NCBI GenBank assembly: GCA_039970095.1
Contig: JBDVMP010000072.1
Coordinates: 12,790 to 76,789, forward strand
Reading direction: 5' to 3'
From: JAMZMI01 sp039970095
GTDB taxonomy: Bacteria; Bacteroidota; Bacteroidia; Cytophagales; Cyclobacteriaceae
Length of the DNA stretch: 64,000 bases
Positions within the stretch are counted from its first letter, which is position 1; each line of letters opens with the position of its first letter. The notes beneath the pieces are model-generated. The model was not told the DNA's origin, did no database searches, and saw only the letters and a program-made list of their open reading frames with translations. Positions 53,590-62,301 of this stretch are shown piece after piece. A program made the translations under genes and the position numbers.

Positions 53590-54675
53590 TTAATACGGGT
53601 CAATTTTGCGTTTATTACGCCATTTGTATCGCCATAGTTTCCGGTGGTTTTCTCCGACTTTAGGATTTTGCTTTTTCCAGATAGGCTGACCCCTCACTTC
53701 CATCAGTTTTCCGCTTTTAGGATCAGTGATAACATGCTTCAATTGCACATGATCACTCTCCATCGGGGAACGTGGAATTTCTGGAAAATTGAGGCTTACT
53801 CCTACAGAAAGCAGCCATGCCGAATTGTTGTGTCTGATGTCTGTGCCATCGGGTATGTTGATCGTATATCGTTTGAAATCATAACTCGGTCTCACTATGA
53901 TCCTGAAATACTCTGATAGGTTGCGCTCCATGCTCACTCCCAGGTTTACGAAGAGCTTTTGCCCTATGCCAATCGCTGAGGTATTGATCTGAGGGCCGGG
54001 ATTGGAAGCACCTACCTGTAGCTCTGCATTGAAACTATAATCCCAGTATTCATAAAACTTATAACCAACCAACCCGAACCATTTGATACGTCTGGAGGAT
54101 TTAAATCCCATGTCATAGTTGCGTATAACACTTTGATTTACTGAGGGTTCTAGCGATTTGATAAAGTGCTTTTCGTACTGAAAACCCAAGCCTAACCGCC
54201 AATCTTTTATGTTGTAATGAACAGATAACAATATCGGGATTGTTGCCATTTGGTTGGCAAAAGAAAGGTCTATGGAGTCTGCATCCACCAGATATTGATC
54301 ATTGCGAAGGTCTGGATTGTTGACAGGGTTTGGCAAATATTGATACGGAACTTCAAACCGGTCTTCTATGGTAACCTCTGCTCCGGGAATGGGATCACTT
54401 ACCCAGTTGGTATAGCCGGTGAATACCGTCGGCAACTCCTGGTCATTTCGCAAGATCTGCTGGCCAAAGTTGTCCTGATAAAAATAGTACCCGGCCAGGT
54501 TATGCTTATAGTTGGTAAGCCCATACCCTGTAGTAAGGGTCCACGAAAACTTGTTTATAAAAACCCGAAACGGACTTCTGTAAATCCCATATTTCTCATA
54601 GATATCCTGACTCTGGGCAAATAAAACCTGAGCACTCAGAATGATGATTAACAAAAGGGAAAAGCGTTTGATCAA
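53590..54675 (-). CDS. Outer-membrane-type beta-rich protein of unknown function
   Basis: 361 aa from TTG 54675, chosen because it gives a full signal peptide (MIKRFSLLLIIILSAQVLFAQ). The mature part alternates aromatic and polar residues (YYFYQDNFGQ, GLGFQYEKHF, FRIIVRPSYDFKRYTI), as in outer-membrane barrels, and has a basic C-terminal extension (RKLWRYKWRNKRKID). Function unknown. It lies between gyrA and an FKBP lipoprotein gene. Confidence 0.65.
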   Translation of the reverse strand: MIKRFSLLLIIILSAQVLFAQSQDIYEKYGIYRSPFRVFINKFSWTLTTGYGLTNYKHNLAGYYFYQDNFGQQILRNDQELPTVFTGYTNWVSDPIPGAEVTIEDRFEVPYQYLPNPVNNPDLRNDQYLVDADSIDLSFANQMATIPILLSVHYNIKDWRLGLGFQYEKHFIKSLEPSVNQSVIRNYDMGFKSSRRIKWFGLVGYKFYEYWDYSFNAELQVGASNPGPQINTSAIGIGQKLFVNLGVSMERNLSEYFRIIVRPSYDFKRYTINIPDGTDIRHNNSAWLLSVGVSLNFPEIPRSPMESDHVQLKHVITDPKSGKLMEVRGQPIWKKQNPKVGENHRKLWRYKWRNKRKIDPY

Positions 54676-54694
54676 TGCGGCGAGATTTTTTGAC

Positions 54695-55687
54695 CTAGTT
54701 AATTTGTAACAAACTTACTTCAAAGATAAGCACTTCGTATGGCCCCACATCCGATGCGTATGCAGGAATAGTGTTTCTATCGACCATCTCTTCTGATAAA
54801 TAGTCAGGAAAAACCACAGCACTCTCTCTATAACCTAATAATGACGGCATGACGAGCAGTGCAGTCTCCCCTTGCCTCATATTGGCTATTCCGGCATCCA
54901 GGCCGGTAATCACCTCATTGGTGTTGAAGGAATAAACGAAGGGGTTAGCGTTGCTGGCATGTTTGAGATCAAAGGGTTCATTTTTTTGATAAGGCAAATA
55001 GGCAGTGTATGTGATGGTCAAAGTGTCGCCTGTCTCCGGTTGAGGTGCATTTGGGCTTGATCCGGCGGCCAGGCGTTTGAAAATTGTTCCGTTTGTGAGG
55101 AATTCAGGTTGATTAAGTGGATAATTCACCGTATCAGTGAGGTTTACTGAATCCGAATATGCAATGATTTTCATGTTATCCTCACCTTGAATATCAGTTT
55201 CATTCTGGATTTGTTCTAGTGTTGGGTGAAAAACGAGAATCGAATTTTCCGGAATTAAGGCCGAATTATAGTCCTCAAAACCGTACTTGGACGGAATGAT
55301 GAAAACCCACTCCTCTCCTTCTTTCATGAAGCTGAGCGACCTGTCAACACCTATCGGGTATATGGCATTGGCTCCTTGTTTCACGCGGATGGGGTCGCCA
55401 TCAGCAGAGTCATACGTGTTGAGCAGCTGCCCTCCGAGCACTTCCAGCGAATAGTAAACGGAAAGAACATTGCCATCGGCCTGACTTTTTCCGGTAGGGT
55501 TTAACTCTATGGGATAATAATAAATGCCTGTAGTATCTACCTGGTAATCAACTCCAATGGAGTCTAAGTGGCGGATAATGAGAGAGTCCTGAGAGTCGTT
55601 TACCCTTTCAGGGGTGGGATCATCACCTCCACATGAAGATTCGAGTAGCAGGACCGCCACGATAGCACAAAACACAAATAACCTCAT
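54695..55687 (-). CDS. FKBP-type peptidyl-prolyl isomerase lipoprotein with two domains
   Basis: 330 aa from ATG 55687. The N-terminus has a lipobox (LLLESSCGGDD, lipidated Cys at about residue 18). Two FKBP-like domains follow (about 60-150 and 175-325), with the tell-tale VKQGANAIYPIG...MKEGEEWVFIIPSKYGFED and EVITGLDAGIANMRQGETALLVMPSLLGY. It would speed proline isomerisation while exported proteins fold, anchored to the membrane. Some key aromatic residues are replaced, so activity of the first domain is uncertain. Confidence 0.88.
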   Translation of the reverse strand: MRLFVFCAIVAVLLLESSCGGDDPTPERVNDSQDSLIIRHLDSIGVDYQVDTTGIYYYPIELNPTGKSQADGNVLSVYYSLEVLGGQLLNTYDSADGDPIRVKQGANAIYPIGVDRSLSFMKEGEEWVFIIPSKYGFEDYNSALIPENSILVFHPTLEQIQNETDIQGEDNMKIIAYSDSVNLTDTVNYPLNQPEFLTNGTIFKRLAAGSSPNAPQPETGDTLTITYTAYLPYQKNEPFDLKHASNANPFVYSFNTNEVITGLDAGIANMRQGETALLVMPSLLGYRESAVVFPDYLSEEMVDRNTIPAYASDVGPYEVLIFEVSLLQIN

Positions 55688-55737
55688 CACACTGTTTTAA
55701 CGCCGTGAAACTAAAAAGATTTCAATGGCCAAAGCAT

Positions 55738-56358
55738 CTAAGCTCGCTGGTCAAACGTCTTGCAGAACATTTGAAAAACGGGAACCTTATTCAACCCTAT
55801 TTTTTCACCGATTTTAAGCATACGCAAATATTCATTGCGGCCTATATTTCTTTTGCTGCTAATGATTTCCTCATCATTTTCCAGAAAAAAGCTCACAATG
55901 AAACGAATCAAGATGTAGGGCGAGTTAAGTACGGCCATCTTATATTCTTCATAAGAAACTTCAACACTGTCATCAAATTCCTGTTTTTCAATGCTACCCA
56001 TATCAAAAGACTCATGCATAGCCACATGGAGTACATTGAAAAATTTATCGGAGTATGTGTCAAACTTCGAAATAAGAAACTTCATAGCATAAACCACAGG
56101 GTCTTTTTTCATGAAGTAACCTCCTTTGGATAGTTTACGTGCTTTTTTGTTGAGCGCCAATTCTTCAAACAAGGTGATTTTCCCGTCGGCCATTGCCATG
56201 CCTACTGTTGGGGACATCATGATCAGACTGAAAAAGTCATTGTCTTCTATCTCTAAATATGGCGCTTCGTTCTTGATGAAGTCCTTTTTGAGTTCAAAAG
56301 TGGCCTTTTGAATTGCAGGAATTTCCATCATAGTGTCTATTTCGTACTCCGTAAACAT
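55738..56358 (-). CDS. Cytoplasmic protein of unknown function
   Basis: 206 aa, helical, acidic and without a signal peptide or membrane helix. Text such as LIMMSPTVGMAMADGKITLFEELALNKKARKLSKGG resembles the TerB-like fold pattern (xxADGxxxxxE), a small helical metal-binding domain; this is a guess from that one motif. It stands between the FKBP gene and a secreted small protein gene. Confidence 0.55.
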   Translation of the reverse strand: MFTEYEIDTMMEIPAIQKATFELKKDFIKNEAPYLEIEDNDFFSLIMMSPTVGMAMADGKITLFEELALNKKARKLSKGGYFMKKDPVVYAMKFLISKFDTYSDKFFNVLHVAMHESFDMGSIEKQEFDDSVEVSYEEYKMAVLNSPYILIRFIVSFFLENDEEIISSKRNIGRNEYLRMLKIGEKIGLNKVPVFQMFCKTFDQRA

Positions 56359-56410
56359 GGTTGTTGGGTTTTTCTGTCGGTTGAAAATAGCGAGCTTATC
56401 TCAAATAAAA

Positions 56411-56434
56411 AAGGGCCGATGCAAATCAGCCCTT
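56411..56434 (-). terminator. Intrinsic terminator
   Basis: Arms AAGGGCCGAT (56411-56420) and ATCAGCCCTT (56425-56434), one mismatch and a 4-base loop. On the minus strand a run of Ts follows. It lies 17 bases past the stop of the secreted protein gene 56452-56946. Confidence 0.85.
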
Positions 56435-56451
56435 ATTATTTGATTCTTTTT

Positions 56452-56946
56452 CTACTGTTCCGGCGCTAGAGTCTCATCACTACCTGAGTCCATGTTTACG
56501 ATACCATCGTAAACAGCGTCGTATCTTGCTTTAAGGTCGGCATCATTTTTCAAGGCCTTTTTTAGCTTGTTGTAAAGTCCCGCTCCAATGTCTTCTTTGA
56601 TTTTTCCGACATAGGTTTCTTTAAAAGCCGCTTTTTTGTCATCGATTTTGGTCTGAACCTCATTAAAAACTGTCAACTCTTCTTCGGAAGCTTCAACCGA
56701 TTCCAAATCTCCCTTCTTGTCCGCTCTGCTCAAATCCATGTATTTGCCACTGGTAAGGGGCGTATTTTCAATCCAGATTGCCACAGAGTCGCTCACCAGT
56801 GAACCCAGGTTTTTCTTCTCTTGCTCAGCCCAAACCATCACCGTGGCGTAGGTGGTCAACTCCTCATCGGTGAAAGTAACGTCATCCTGTGCCTTTGCTC
56901 CGACTAAACTCAAAGAGAAAAACATTCCCACTAAAAACTTCTTCAT
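56452..56946 (-). CDS. Secreted helical protein, DUF4168-like
   Basis: 164 aa from ATG 56946; a TTG 12 bases upstream is less likely. Signal peptide ends at AKAQ (about residue 20). The mature part is a charged helical protein with VTFTDEELTTYATVMVWAEQEK at its start, which recalls DUF4168 (an exported helical domain). No catalytic motif. It has its own terminator, so it is probably transcribed alone. Confidence 0.65.
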   Translation of the reverse strand: MKKFLVGMFFSLSLVGAKAQDDVTFTDEELTTYATVMVWAEQEKKNLGSLVSDSVAIWIENTPLTSGKYMDLSRADKKGDLESVEASEEELTVFNEVQTKIDDKKAAFKETYVGKIKEDIGAGLYNKLKKALKNDADLKARYDAVYDGIVNMDSGSDETLAPEQ

Positions 56947-57065
56947 TTGTTTATTCAATTTTTGATTTCAAGAATTTAAACCGCGCAAACTAATAAACCC
57001 CTTAAGAAATAGAAAGCTTTATCGGGGCAAATGCCCGTTTCGAAAATGATTTGAGTTTTTCGTTC

Positions 57066-58454
57066 TTAATAGACCGAAGGCGTAGGTCGTGACTCCAGAC
57101 TCTGATAGCTGTGAAACACAGTCTCTCCCGGGCGCTGTACGTCAAAAGTGAAGGTTTGGGTTGCTGATCCCCCGTTGGTGAAGTTTTGTGTCTTAAGCTT
57201 GATTTGGTTGGTCCCTACATTCAATGGAACGCGTGTGTAATAAATACTGTGTGGGATAGTTTGCCAGTTTCGTGTGTCAGCCTTTTCTGTAAAGGCATTG
57301 ACAAGCCCAAGCACCGCACCCCAGCCCTCACTTTCATGGCTCACTGCGGCTTCAGCACTTTTTTTGAGTGCTACTCTAAGAAGACCTTTGCCGAACTCTT
57401 TCAACATGCGCTCCTGTAAAGTTTTGAAGGCGATCTGGGTTATATCTTCCGCCAGGTCCAGGTCATACCTTCCATTTTTGGACTCTATGTATGCTGACGT
57501 AAACACCGGCTCTCTTTCCACGTATTTTGGGAAGGCGATCCTGAAGACTTTGAGGTTTTTCAAACTGTTACTTTGCTCGTTACTCAAACTATTAACAGGA
57601 AATGGGTAGCTCATGCCATACTCGCTGTTGGCAAAGGTCATAAAGCCATCGGCACCCTCCTGCACTGCGAAATTTATGGACCACTCGCCTTTCACAGGCC
57701 CTAGGCCATTATGCCAGAAAAACACCAGCTCGGCTTCAGCTTTTTGCGGTTGATATTTCATCTCAAATTCGCGTTCATAGTAATCGAGCTCGTTCGAGAA
57801 ACCGTTTAGGTATGCGGTGCGCAAAAGGTCTTGTTTCAGCTGATCGGGGGCAGAAACGCCAAACAAATCTGTAAAATCTTCCTTGTAAATATCATAGGCA
57901 TTGCGGTAAGCAATAAAAGCATTGTTTACATCTCCTGAAGCTTCATAGGCGATCCCCATCAAATTGTGAATAAAGCCGTCACGTTTGTATTTATTATCAG
58001 ACCTATACCGGTCACTCAATTGATTCAACTGTACGTTGAGCCTTCGGCATTCCACCAGAGCGGACTCATAGTCGTTGATTTTGAGATAGTTGAGGGCTTT
58101 GTAGTAAAGTAGCAAAAGCTGCTCATGATCTTCGGCCTGGTACGGAACCATAGTAGGGTTCACCAGAAATGAAGCTGCCACATCAGTAGCTGACTTGCTG
58201 TAGTCTTCGTTGTAGATATAGGCTTTTTCCAGCCATTTGTTGCTCTGCTCATAATCCCCTTCCAGCGAATTGACTACACCCCTGTTGGCGTAATACAAAA
58301 ACTTAGTACGCTTGGTTTTATTCTTCTGAAGATATTTTTCTGCGGAAGCAAGATTTCCCTGCTCAAATCTCTGGTTGAATTCCTTATTTACCTGATAGTA
58401 AGTAGCGCAGGAAAAAAACAGGAAGGTCAGCAGAATTAAGGTGAGACGCCTCAT
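57066..58454 (-). CDS. COG3014-like TPR lipoprotein
   Basis: 462 aa with a lipobox (LLTFLFFSCATYY, lipidated Cys at residue 16). TPR-like helices run from about residue 25 to 215 (FLYYANRGVVNSLEGDYEQSNKWLEKAY in outline), followed by an alpha/beta C-terminal part with strand-rich stretches to residue 460. The pattern matches COG3014-type proteins, which often lie next to an LpoB-like gene, as here. A role in envelope or cell-wall synthesis is inferred from this pairing. Confidence 0.75.
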   Translation of the reverse strand: MRRLTLILLTFLFFSCATYYQVNKEFNQRFEQGNLASAEKYLQKNKTKRTKFLYYANRGVVNSLEGDYEQSNKWLEKAYIYNEDYSKSATDVAASFLVNPTMVPYQAEDHEQLLLLYYKALNYLKINDYESALVECRRLNVQLNQLSDRYRSDNKYKRDGFIHNLMGIAYEASGDVNNAFIAYRNAYDIYKEDFTDLFGVSAPDQLKQDLLRTAYLNGFSNELDYYEREFEMKYQPQKAEAELVFFWHNGLGPVKGEWSINFAVQEGADGFMTFANSEYGMSYPFPVNSLSNEQSNSLKNLKVFRIAFPKYVEREPVFTSAYIESKNGRYDLDLAEDITQIAFKTLQERMLKEFGKGLLRVALKKSAEAAVSHESEGWGAVLGLVNAFTEKADTRNWQTIPHSIYYTRVPLNVGTNQIKLKTQNFTNGGSATQTFTFDVQRPGETVFHSYQSLESRPTPSVY

Positions 58455-58499
58455 TGCAAGGTGAAGATTTGACTAGTTTGAGAAAAGTGATGATTAGGA

Positions 58500-58527
58500 A
58501 ATGGCCTTCGCCGGGGCGAAGGCCATT
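58500..58527. terminator. GC-rich hairpin between two lipoprotein genes
   Basis: AATGGCCTTCGCC (58500-58512) pairs exactly with GGCGAAGGCCATT (58515-58527). It lies 14 bases past the LpoB-like gene and 45 bases before the COG3014-like gene. No clear T-run follows, so it may attenuate transcription or protect mRNA rather than end it. Confidence 0.4.
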
Positions 58528-58541
58528 CAGAATTTATCTTA

Positions 58542-59129
58542 TCAATTTTTGATATACTTCTTGATCTCTTTGTCCCCGATCCAAACTTTTTCATTGGTCT
58601 CGATATTCACCAACTCAAGATTTACTTTGTAGTTCACCACTTTTTCTTTCTTGTACGAGTCTGTGATAGAAGTAATCACACCAAACATCATAAAGTCAGC
58701 GCCAAGTTCTTTACCCCATTGGGCCTGCGTTTCTGGCGATGCAAACTCTCCTTGCTCGGCTCTTTCTTCTCTCAGCTTTTCTCTAAACACACTGTTTTGC
58801 ACCACTCTCACCATACCAGAGTTGATAAACTCACGCTCCATGTCTTTGATGAAGGTTTCCGATTCGATATGTTCGGTGCTTTTGTTTTGCACCATGCCGA
58901 CAATGACAACAGGCTTTCTACCCATTGCACCAGCAAAATCTTCTCTCCAGGGTCTGTTCAAAACATCCTTGGTCATTTCTTCGGCTACCATTTTGGAATC
59001 TGAGTCATTCCAGCGACCACTTAGGTCTATTTGCTGATCGGGGCTTACACGTGTGACTGTCCTTTTACAGCTGGTCACAGATATCATAATTGCTATGAGA
59101 ACAATTGAGAGATTTAGTACTTTCTTCAT
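58542..59129 (-). CDS. LpoB-like penicillin-binding-protein activator lipoprotein
   Basis: 195 aa with a lipobox (MISVTSCKR, lipidated Cys at about residue 21). The mature part follows the LpoB/YcfM-type fold: DLSGRWNDSDSKMVAEEM, GRKPVVIVGMVQNKSTEHI, MEREFINSG, ADFMMFGVIT, VNLELVNIETNEKVWIGDKEIKKYI. In E. coli LpoB crosses the periplasm to activate PBP1b; whether this protein does so is unknown. Confidence 0.88.
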   Translation of the reverse strand: MKKVLNLSIVLIAIMISVTSCKRTVTRVSPDQQIDLSGRWNDSDSKMVAEEMTKDVLNRPWREDFAGAMGRKPVVIVGMVQNKSTEHIESETFIKDMEREFINSGMVRVVQNSVFREKLREERAEQGEFASPETQAQWGKELGADFMMFGVITSITDSYKKEKVVNYKVNLELVNIETNEKVWIGDKEIKKYIKN

Positions 59130-59185
59130 GGTTAGTATTATTAATTTTTTGATAGATAATCAGAACAACAGACGTAATAACCTGA

Positions 59186-61639
59186 CTAAAGTTCTGCTGA
59201 AATTTTGATATTCAAAAACCTTGCCGACAAAGAGTTGGGGATCGCAAAATTATTACCATTCACATCTTCAATCCACGTGTAAGATAGCGTATTATCCGCT
59301 CCCAGAGCGTTGAGGAGCTCCATTCTTACGATCACAGAGGGAAACATTTTTTTTAAATTTCTCTCGAAAGTTTTAGACAAGCCCAGGTCAACTCTGTAAT
59401 ACTCATCACCCTTGAAGGCATTGCGGTAGCGGACAGCTTTGGGCGGACCAAACGGATAACCAGACCCAAAAACCATGTTGAGGTGTACACGCAATGAAGG
59501 GTCATTGGGCATATGGTCCTCAAAGTAAACGGCAAGGTTGACTAGCTGGTCCATGGGTCTGCGTATGTAGCCTATATTGGTGGTTTTTGTGTCGTCTACA
59601 TTTTCATCGGTGGCAAGATGTTCAGGTATTTCATTGCCATCTTCGTCAAAGTACTGCGTGTAGCTGTCGCCAGTGAGGTTTTCCATAGTTCGTAAAAAAC
59701 CTATACTGAACCACGATTGCGTTCCTTTCACAAACTCACCATTCACCCGAAAATCAAAACCTGCGGCATAACCTTCAGCATTGTTTGTTGGGAAGTACCG
59801 GATTCTGACATTGTCTATGTCATAAGGGATAATGTCATAGAGTTTTTTGTAGTAAACATCTGAATTGAAGAGGAAAGGTCTCCCCCACATCTTAAATACT
59901 CTGGTCATCGACCCGATATAATGAATGGACTTTTGGGCAAGTACCTGATTTTTGAGATTACCATCATAATCACGTAGTTCCCTGTAAAACGGTGGCTGTT
60001 GGTAATAGCCTACGGAGATTTTGAAGGTTGTTGGTTTTTCCCAATCTGGCACGAATCTATACGCCACCCTGGGGCTGAATAAAAGCTGTTCGTTGTAATC
60101 CCAATAGTTGATGCGACCTCCGATGGTAACGGCATGGGCTGAGTCTCCCCAGATGATGGTGTTTTGCAGGTAAGCGAAGTACTGTATCGAGTTGAGGTTG
60201 ATGTTATTGAAAATAGCACTCTGGATATGCACATAATCTGCAGAGTCTAGAAATGAGTATTCATTGACTTCATCTTCAATTTTCTGAAAAGAAGCCCCAA
60301 AACCCAACTCGATGGTGCTCTGCTCTGATAGCAAGTATTCGTTTCGGTTTTCTACGGTAAACAGATTGGCTCTGAGTGAGTTGCGCCCATAGTCGTAGTT
60401 TGTTCCGATACCCCTTACTACCACACAGTCATCAAACCTGGAGCTGGAGTTGGTGTTCACATCGCAAAGTCTATAGGCTCCTTCTACATCGAATTGCTCT
60501 CTTTCATAGGTAAACAAACCAGAGCCAATGATGTGGAATCTGAACTTATTGGTAAACCTGTGTGTCAGCCTGAAACCTGCCTGATAGGTATCATAGTTGA
60601 GCAACTCTCTACCTATAAAAGCAGTTTCCAATCTGAAATTGGCCTGAATAGACCCAAACTGAGTCTCTTGCGAAACCGGCTGAGTCAGATATCTATTTCT
60701 TCCGTAAGACAACAATACATTGAGCTTGGTTCTGTTTATGTACGGAGAACGCTTGTTTGTGAGGTCAAAGGTCAACATTGACTGAATGTCAGTATATGTC
60801 GGAAAGTACTGACCTTGCGTTTTGAGGGTGTTGAGAAGGTATCGGGAGTCTTTGTGTCTGATGCCTGTCATGTGAGAAACACGTCCGGATTTTCCTCCAT
60901 AAAAAGCTGTTCCACCCAGAAGTCCTATGGTAACGCCTCCCTCCTGCGTATCCGGCTCCTTGTATTCGATATTCAGACTGGAGGATAGCTTGTCGCCGTA
61001 CTTGGCCTCCCAGCCTCCGGCGTAAAACTCTATGGCCTGCACCATATCGGGATTTACAAAGCTGAGGCCTTCCTGCCGCCCGGCATTGGACAGAAAAGGA
61101 CGGTACACAGGGATGTCATTCACATAAACCAGGTTTTCGTCAAAGTTTCCGCCTCGCACAGAGTATGCCGAACTCAACTCATTGTTACCCGCAACCCCTG
61201 GAAGCGTCACCAGAATCTTGTTAAAGTCGCCAAATGTTGAAGGAAGGCTCTTAGCAGACTTGCTTTCTATCTTGGTTACGGACTGCACCTCATTGATCTC
61301 CATCTGATCCCTCACTTCTACCCCTTCTAGTTCTGTGGTGCGCTCAATCAGTTGAACTTCAATGGGATTTGCTCTATCCGCAGTTTTGACAAAAACGTAT
61401 TCTAACGGAAGGTATTGAACGTGGGAGATCACAAGTGTGACGGAATCACGGTTGCGGACATTTAATGAAAAATAGCCGTCTTGATCTGTGGTGGCCCCTA
61501 GTGTGCTATTCTTGATCTGAATATTGGCCTGAGGTATGCCTTCTTCCTTTTCATTGATAACGCGACCTGATATTTGGTCTTGGGCAAAAAGGCAAAGGTT
61601 GGTAAGTAAGGTTAGTGCGAGTAATCCGGTCTTGAGCAT
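59186..61639 (-). CDS. TonB-dependent receptor with carboxypeptidase-like regulatory domain
   Basis: 817 aa. Signal peptide to CLFAQ (about residue 19), CarboxypepD_reg-like Ig domain (about 20-95: ISGRVINEKEEGIPQANIQIKN), plug domain (about 115-225, with LPGVAGNNELSSAYSVRGG), then a long beta-barrel ending in FLNIKISAEL. It takes up a ligand across the outer membrane with TonB-ExbBD energy. No SusD gene is adjacent, so it is not a classical polysaccharide locus. Confidence 0.92.
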   Translation of the reverse strand: MLKTGLLALTLLTNLCLFAQDQISGRVINEKEEGIPQANIQIKNSTLGATTDQDGYFSLNVRNRDSVTLVISHVQYLPLEYVFVKTADRANPIEVQLIERTTELEGVEVRDQMEINEVQSVTKIESKSAKSLPSTFGDFNKILVTLPGVAGNNELSSAYSVRGGNFDENLVYVNDIPVYRPFLSNAGRQEGLSFVNPDMVQAIEFYAGGWEAKYGDKLSSSLNIEYKEPDTQEGGVTIGLLGGTAFYGGKSGRVSHMTGIRHKDSRYLLNTLKTQGQYFPTYTDIQSMLTFDLTNKRSPYINRTKLNVLLSYGRNRYLTQPVSQETQFGSIQANFRLETAFIGRELLNYDTYQAGFRLTHRFTNKFRFHIIGSGLFTYEREQFDVEGAYRLCDVNTNSSSRFDDCVVVRGIGTNYDYGRNSLRANLFTVENRNEYLLSEQSTIELGFGASFQKIEDEVNEYSFLDSADYVHIQSAIFNNINLNSIQYFAYLQNTIIWGDSAHAVTIGGRINYWDYNEQLLFSPRVAYRFVPDWEKPTTFKISVGYYQQPPFYRELRDYDGNLKNQVLAQKSIHYIGSMTRVFKMWGRPFLFNSDVYYKKLYDIIPYDIDNVRIRYFPTNNAEGYAAGFDFRVNGEFVKGTQSWFSIGFLRTMENLTGDSYTQYFDEDGNEIPEHLATDENVDDTKTTNIGYIRRPMDQLVNLAVYFEDHMPNDPSLRVHLNMVFGSGYPFGPPKAVRYRNAFKGDEYYRVDLGLSKTFERNLKKMFPSVIVRMELLNALGADNTLSYTWIEDVNGNNFAIPNSLSARFLNIKISAEL

Positions 61640-61647
61640 TCGGAAGT

Positions 61648-62301
61648 CTAAACGTTTCGTAGCGACTGGATCGTATCTTTAGGATCAGAAGAATTGAATA
61701 CAAAACTTCCTGCCACCAATATATCGGCCCCAGCTTCTCTGAGCTGTCGGGCATTGTCAAGGGACACACCTCCATCTATTTCTATTTTGAGATCCGTGCC
61801 TTTAGAATCGGCCAATTGGCGAAGTTGCCTGATCTTATTATAGGTGTTTTCGATGAACTTTTGACCGCCAAAACCTGGGTTTACCGACATCAATATCACA
61901 ACGTCGATATCTTCTATGATATCTTCGAGCAGTGAGGTGTTGGTATGTGGGTTCAAGGCAACACCGGCTTTTACACCCATGGATTTGATGGCCTGGATGG
62001 TGCGATGCAAATGACGGCAAGCCTCATAGTGTACGGAGATAATAGCTGCGCCATGATCTCTGCACATGGTAAGATACGGGTCAGCATGCTCTATCATCAG
62101 GTGAAAATCCAGAGGCTTGGTTGCATGCTTTTGGATAGCGGCAGTTACCGAAAACCCAAACGAGATATTGGGAACGAAAACACCGTCCATAATATCTATG
62201 TGAATGTAATCAGCAGCACTGCTGTTGAGCATTTCCACCTCAAATTGTATGTTTCCAAAGTCAGCAGCGAGTATCGACGGAGCTATTAATATATCGGCCA
62301 T
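61648..62301 (-). CDS. rpe: Ribulose-phosphate 3-epimerase
   Basis: 217 aa TIM barrel. Family blocks: IAPSILAADFGNI at the start, HIDIMDGVFVPN (metal-binding His/Asp), FHLMIEHADPY, LMSVNPGFGGQKFI and IEIDGGVSLDN. It interconverts ribulose-5-phosphate and xylulose-5-phosphate in the pentose phosphate pathway. It overlaps the protease stop by one base and is followed after 8 bases by the TonB receptor gene, so these genes form one transcription unit. Confidence 0.97.
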   Translation of the reverse strand: MADILIAPSILAADFGNIQFEVEMLNSSAADYIHIDIMDGVFVPNISFGFSVTAAIQKHATKPLDFHLMIEHADPYLTMCRDHGAAIISVHYEACRHLHRTIQAIKSMGVKAGVALNPHTNTSLLEDIIEDIDVVILMSVNPGFGGQKFIENTYNKIRQLRQLADSKGTDLKIEIDGGVSLDNARQLREAGADILVAGSFVFNSSDPKDTIQSLRNV

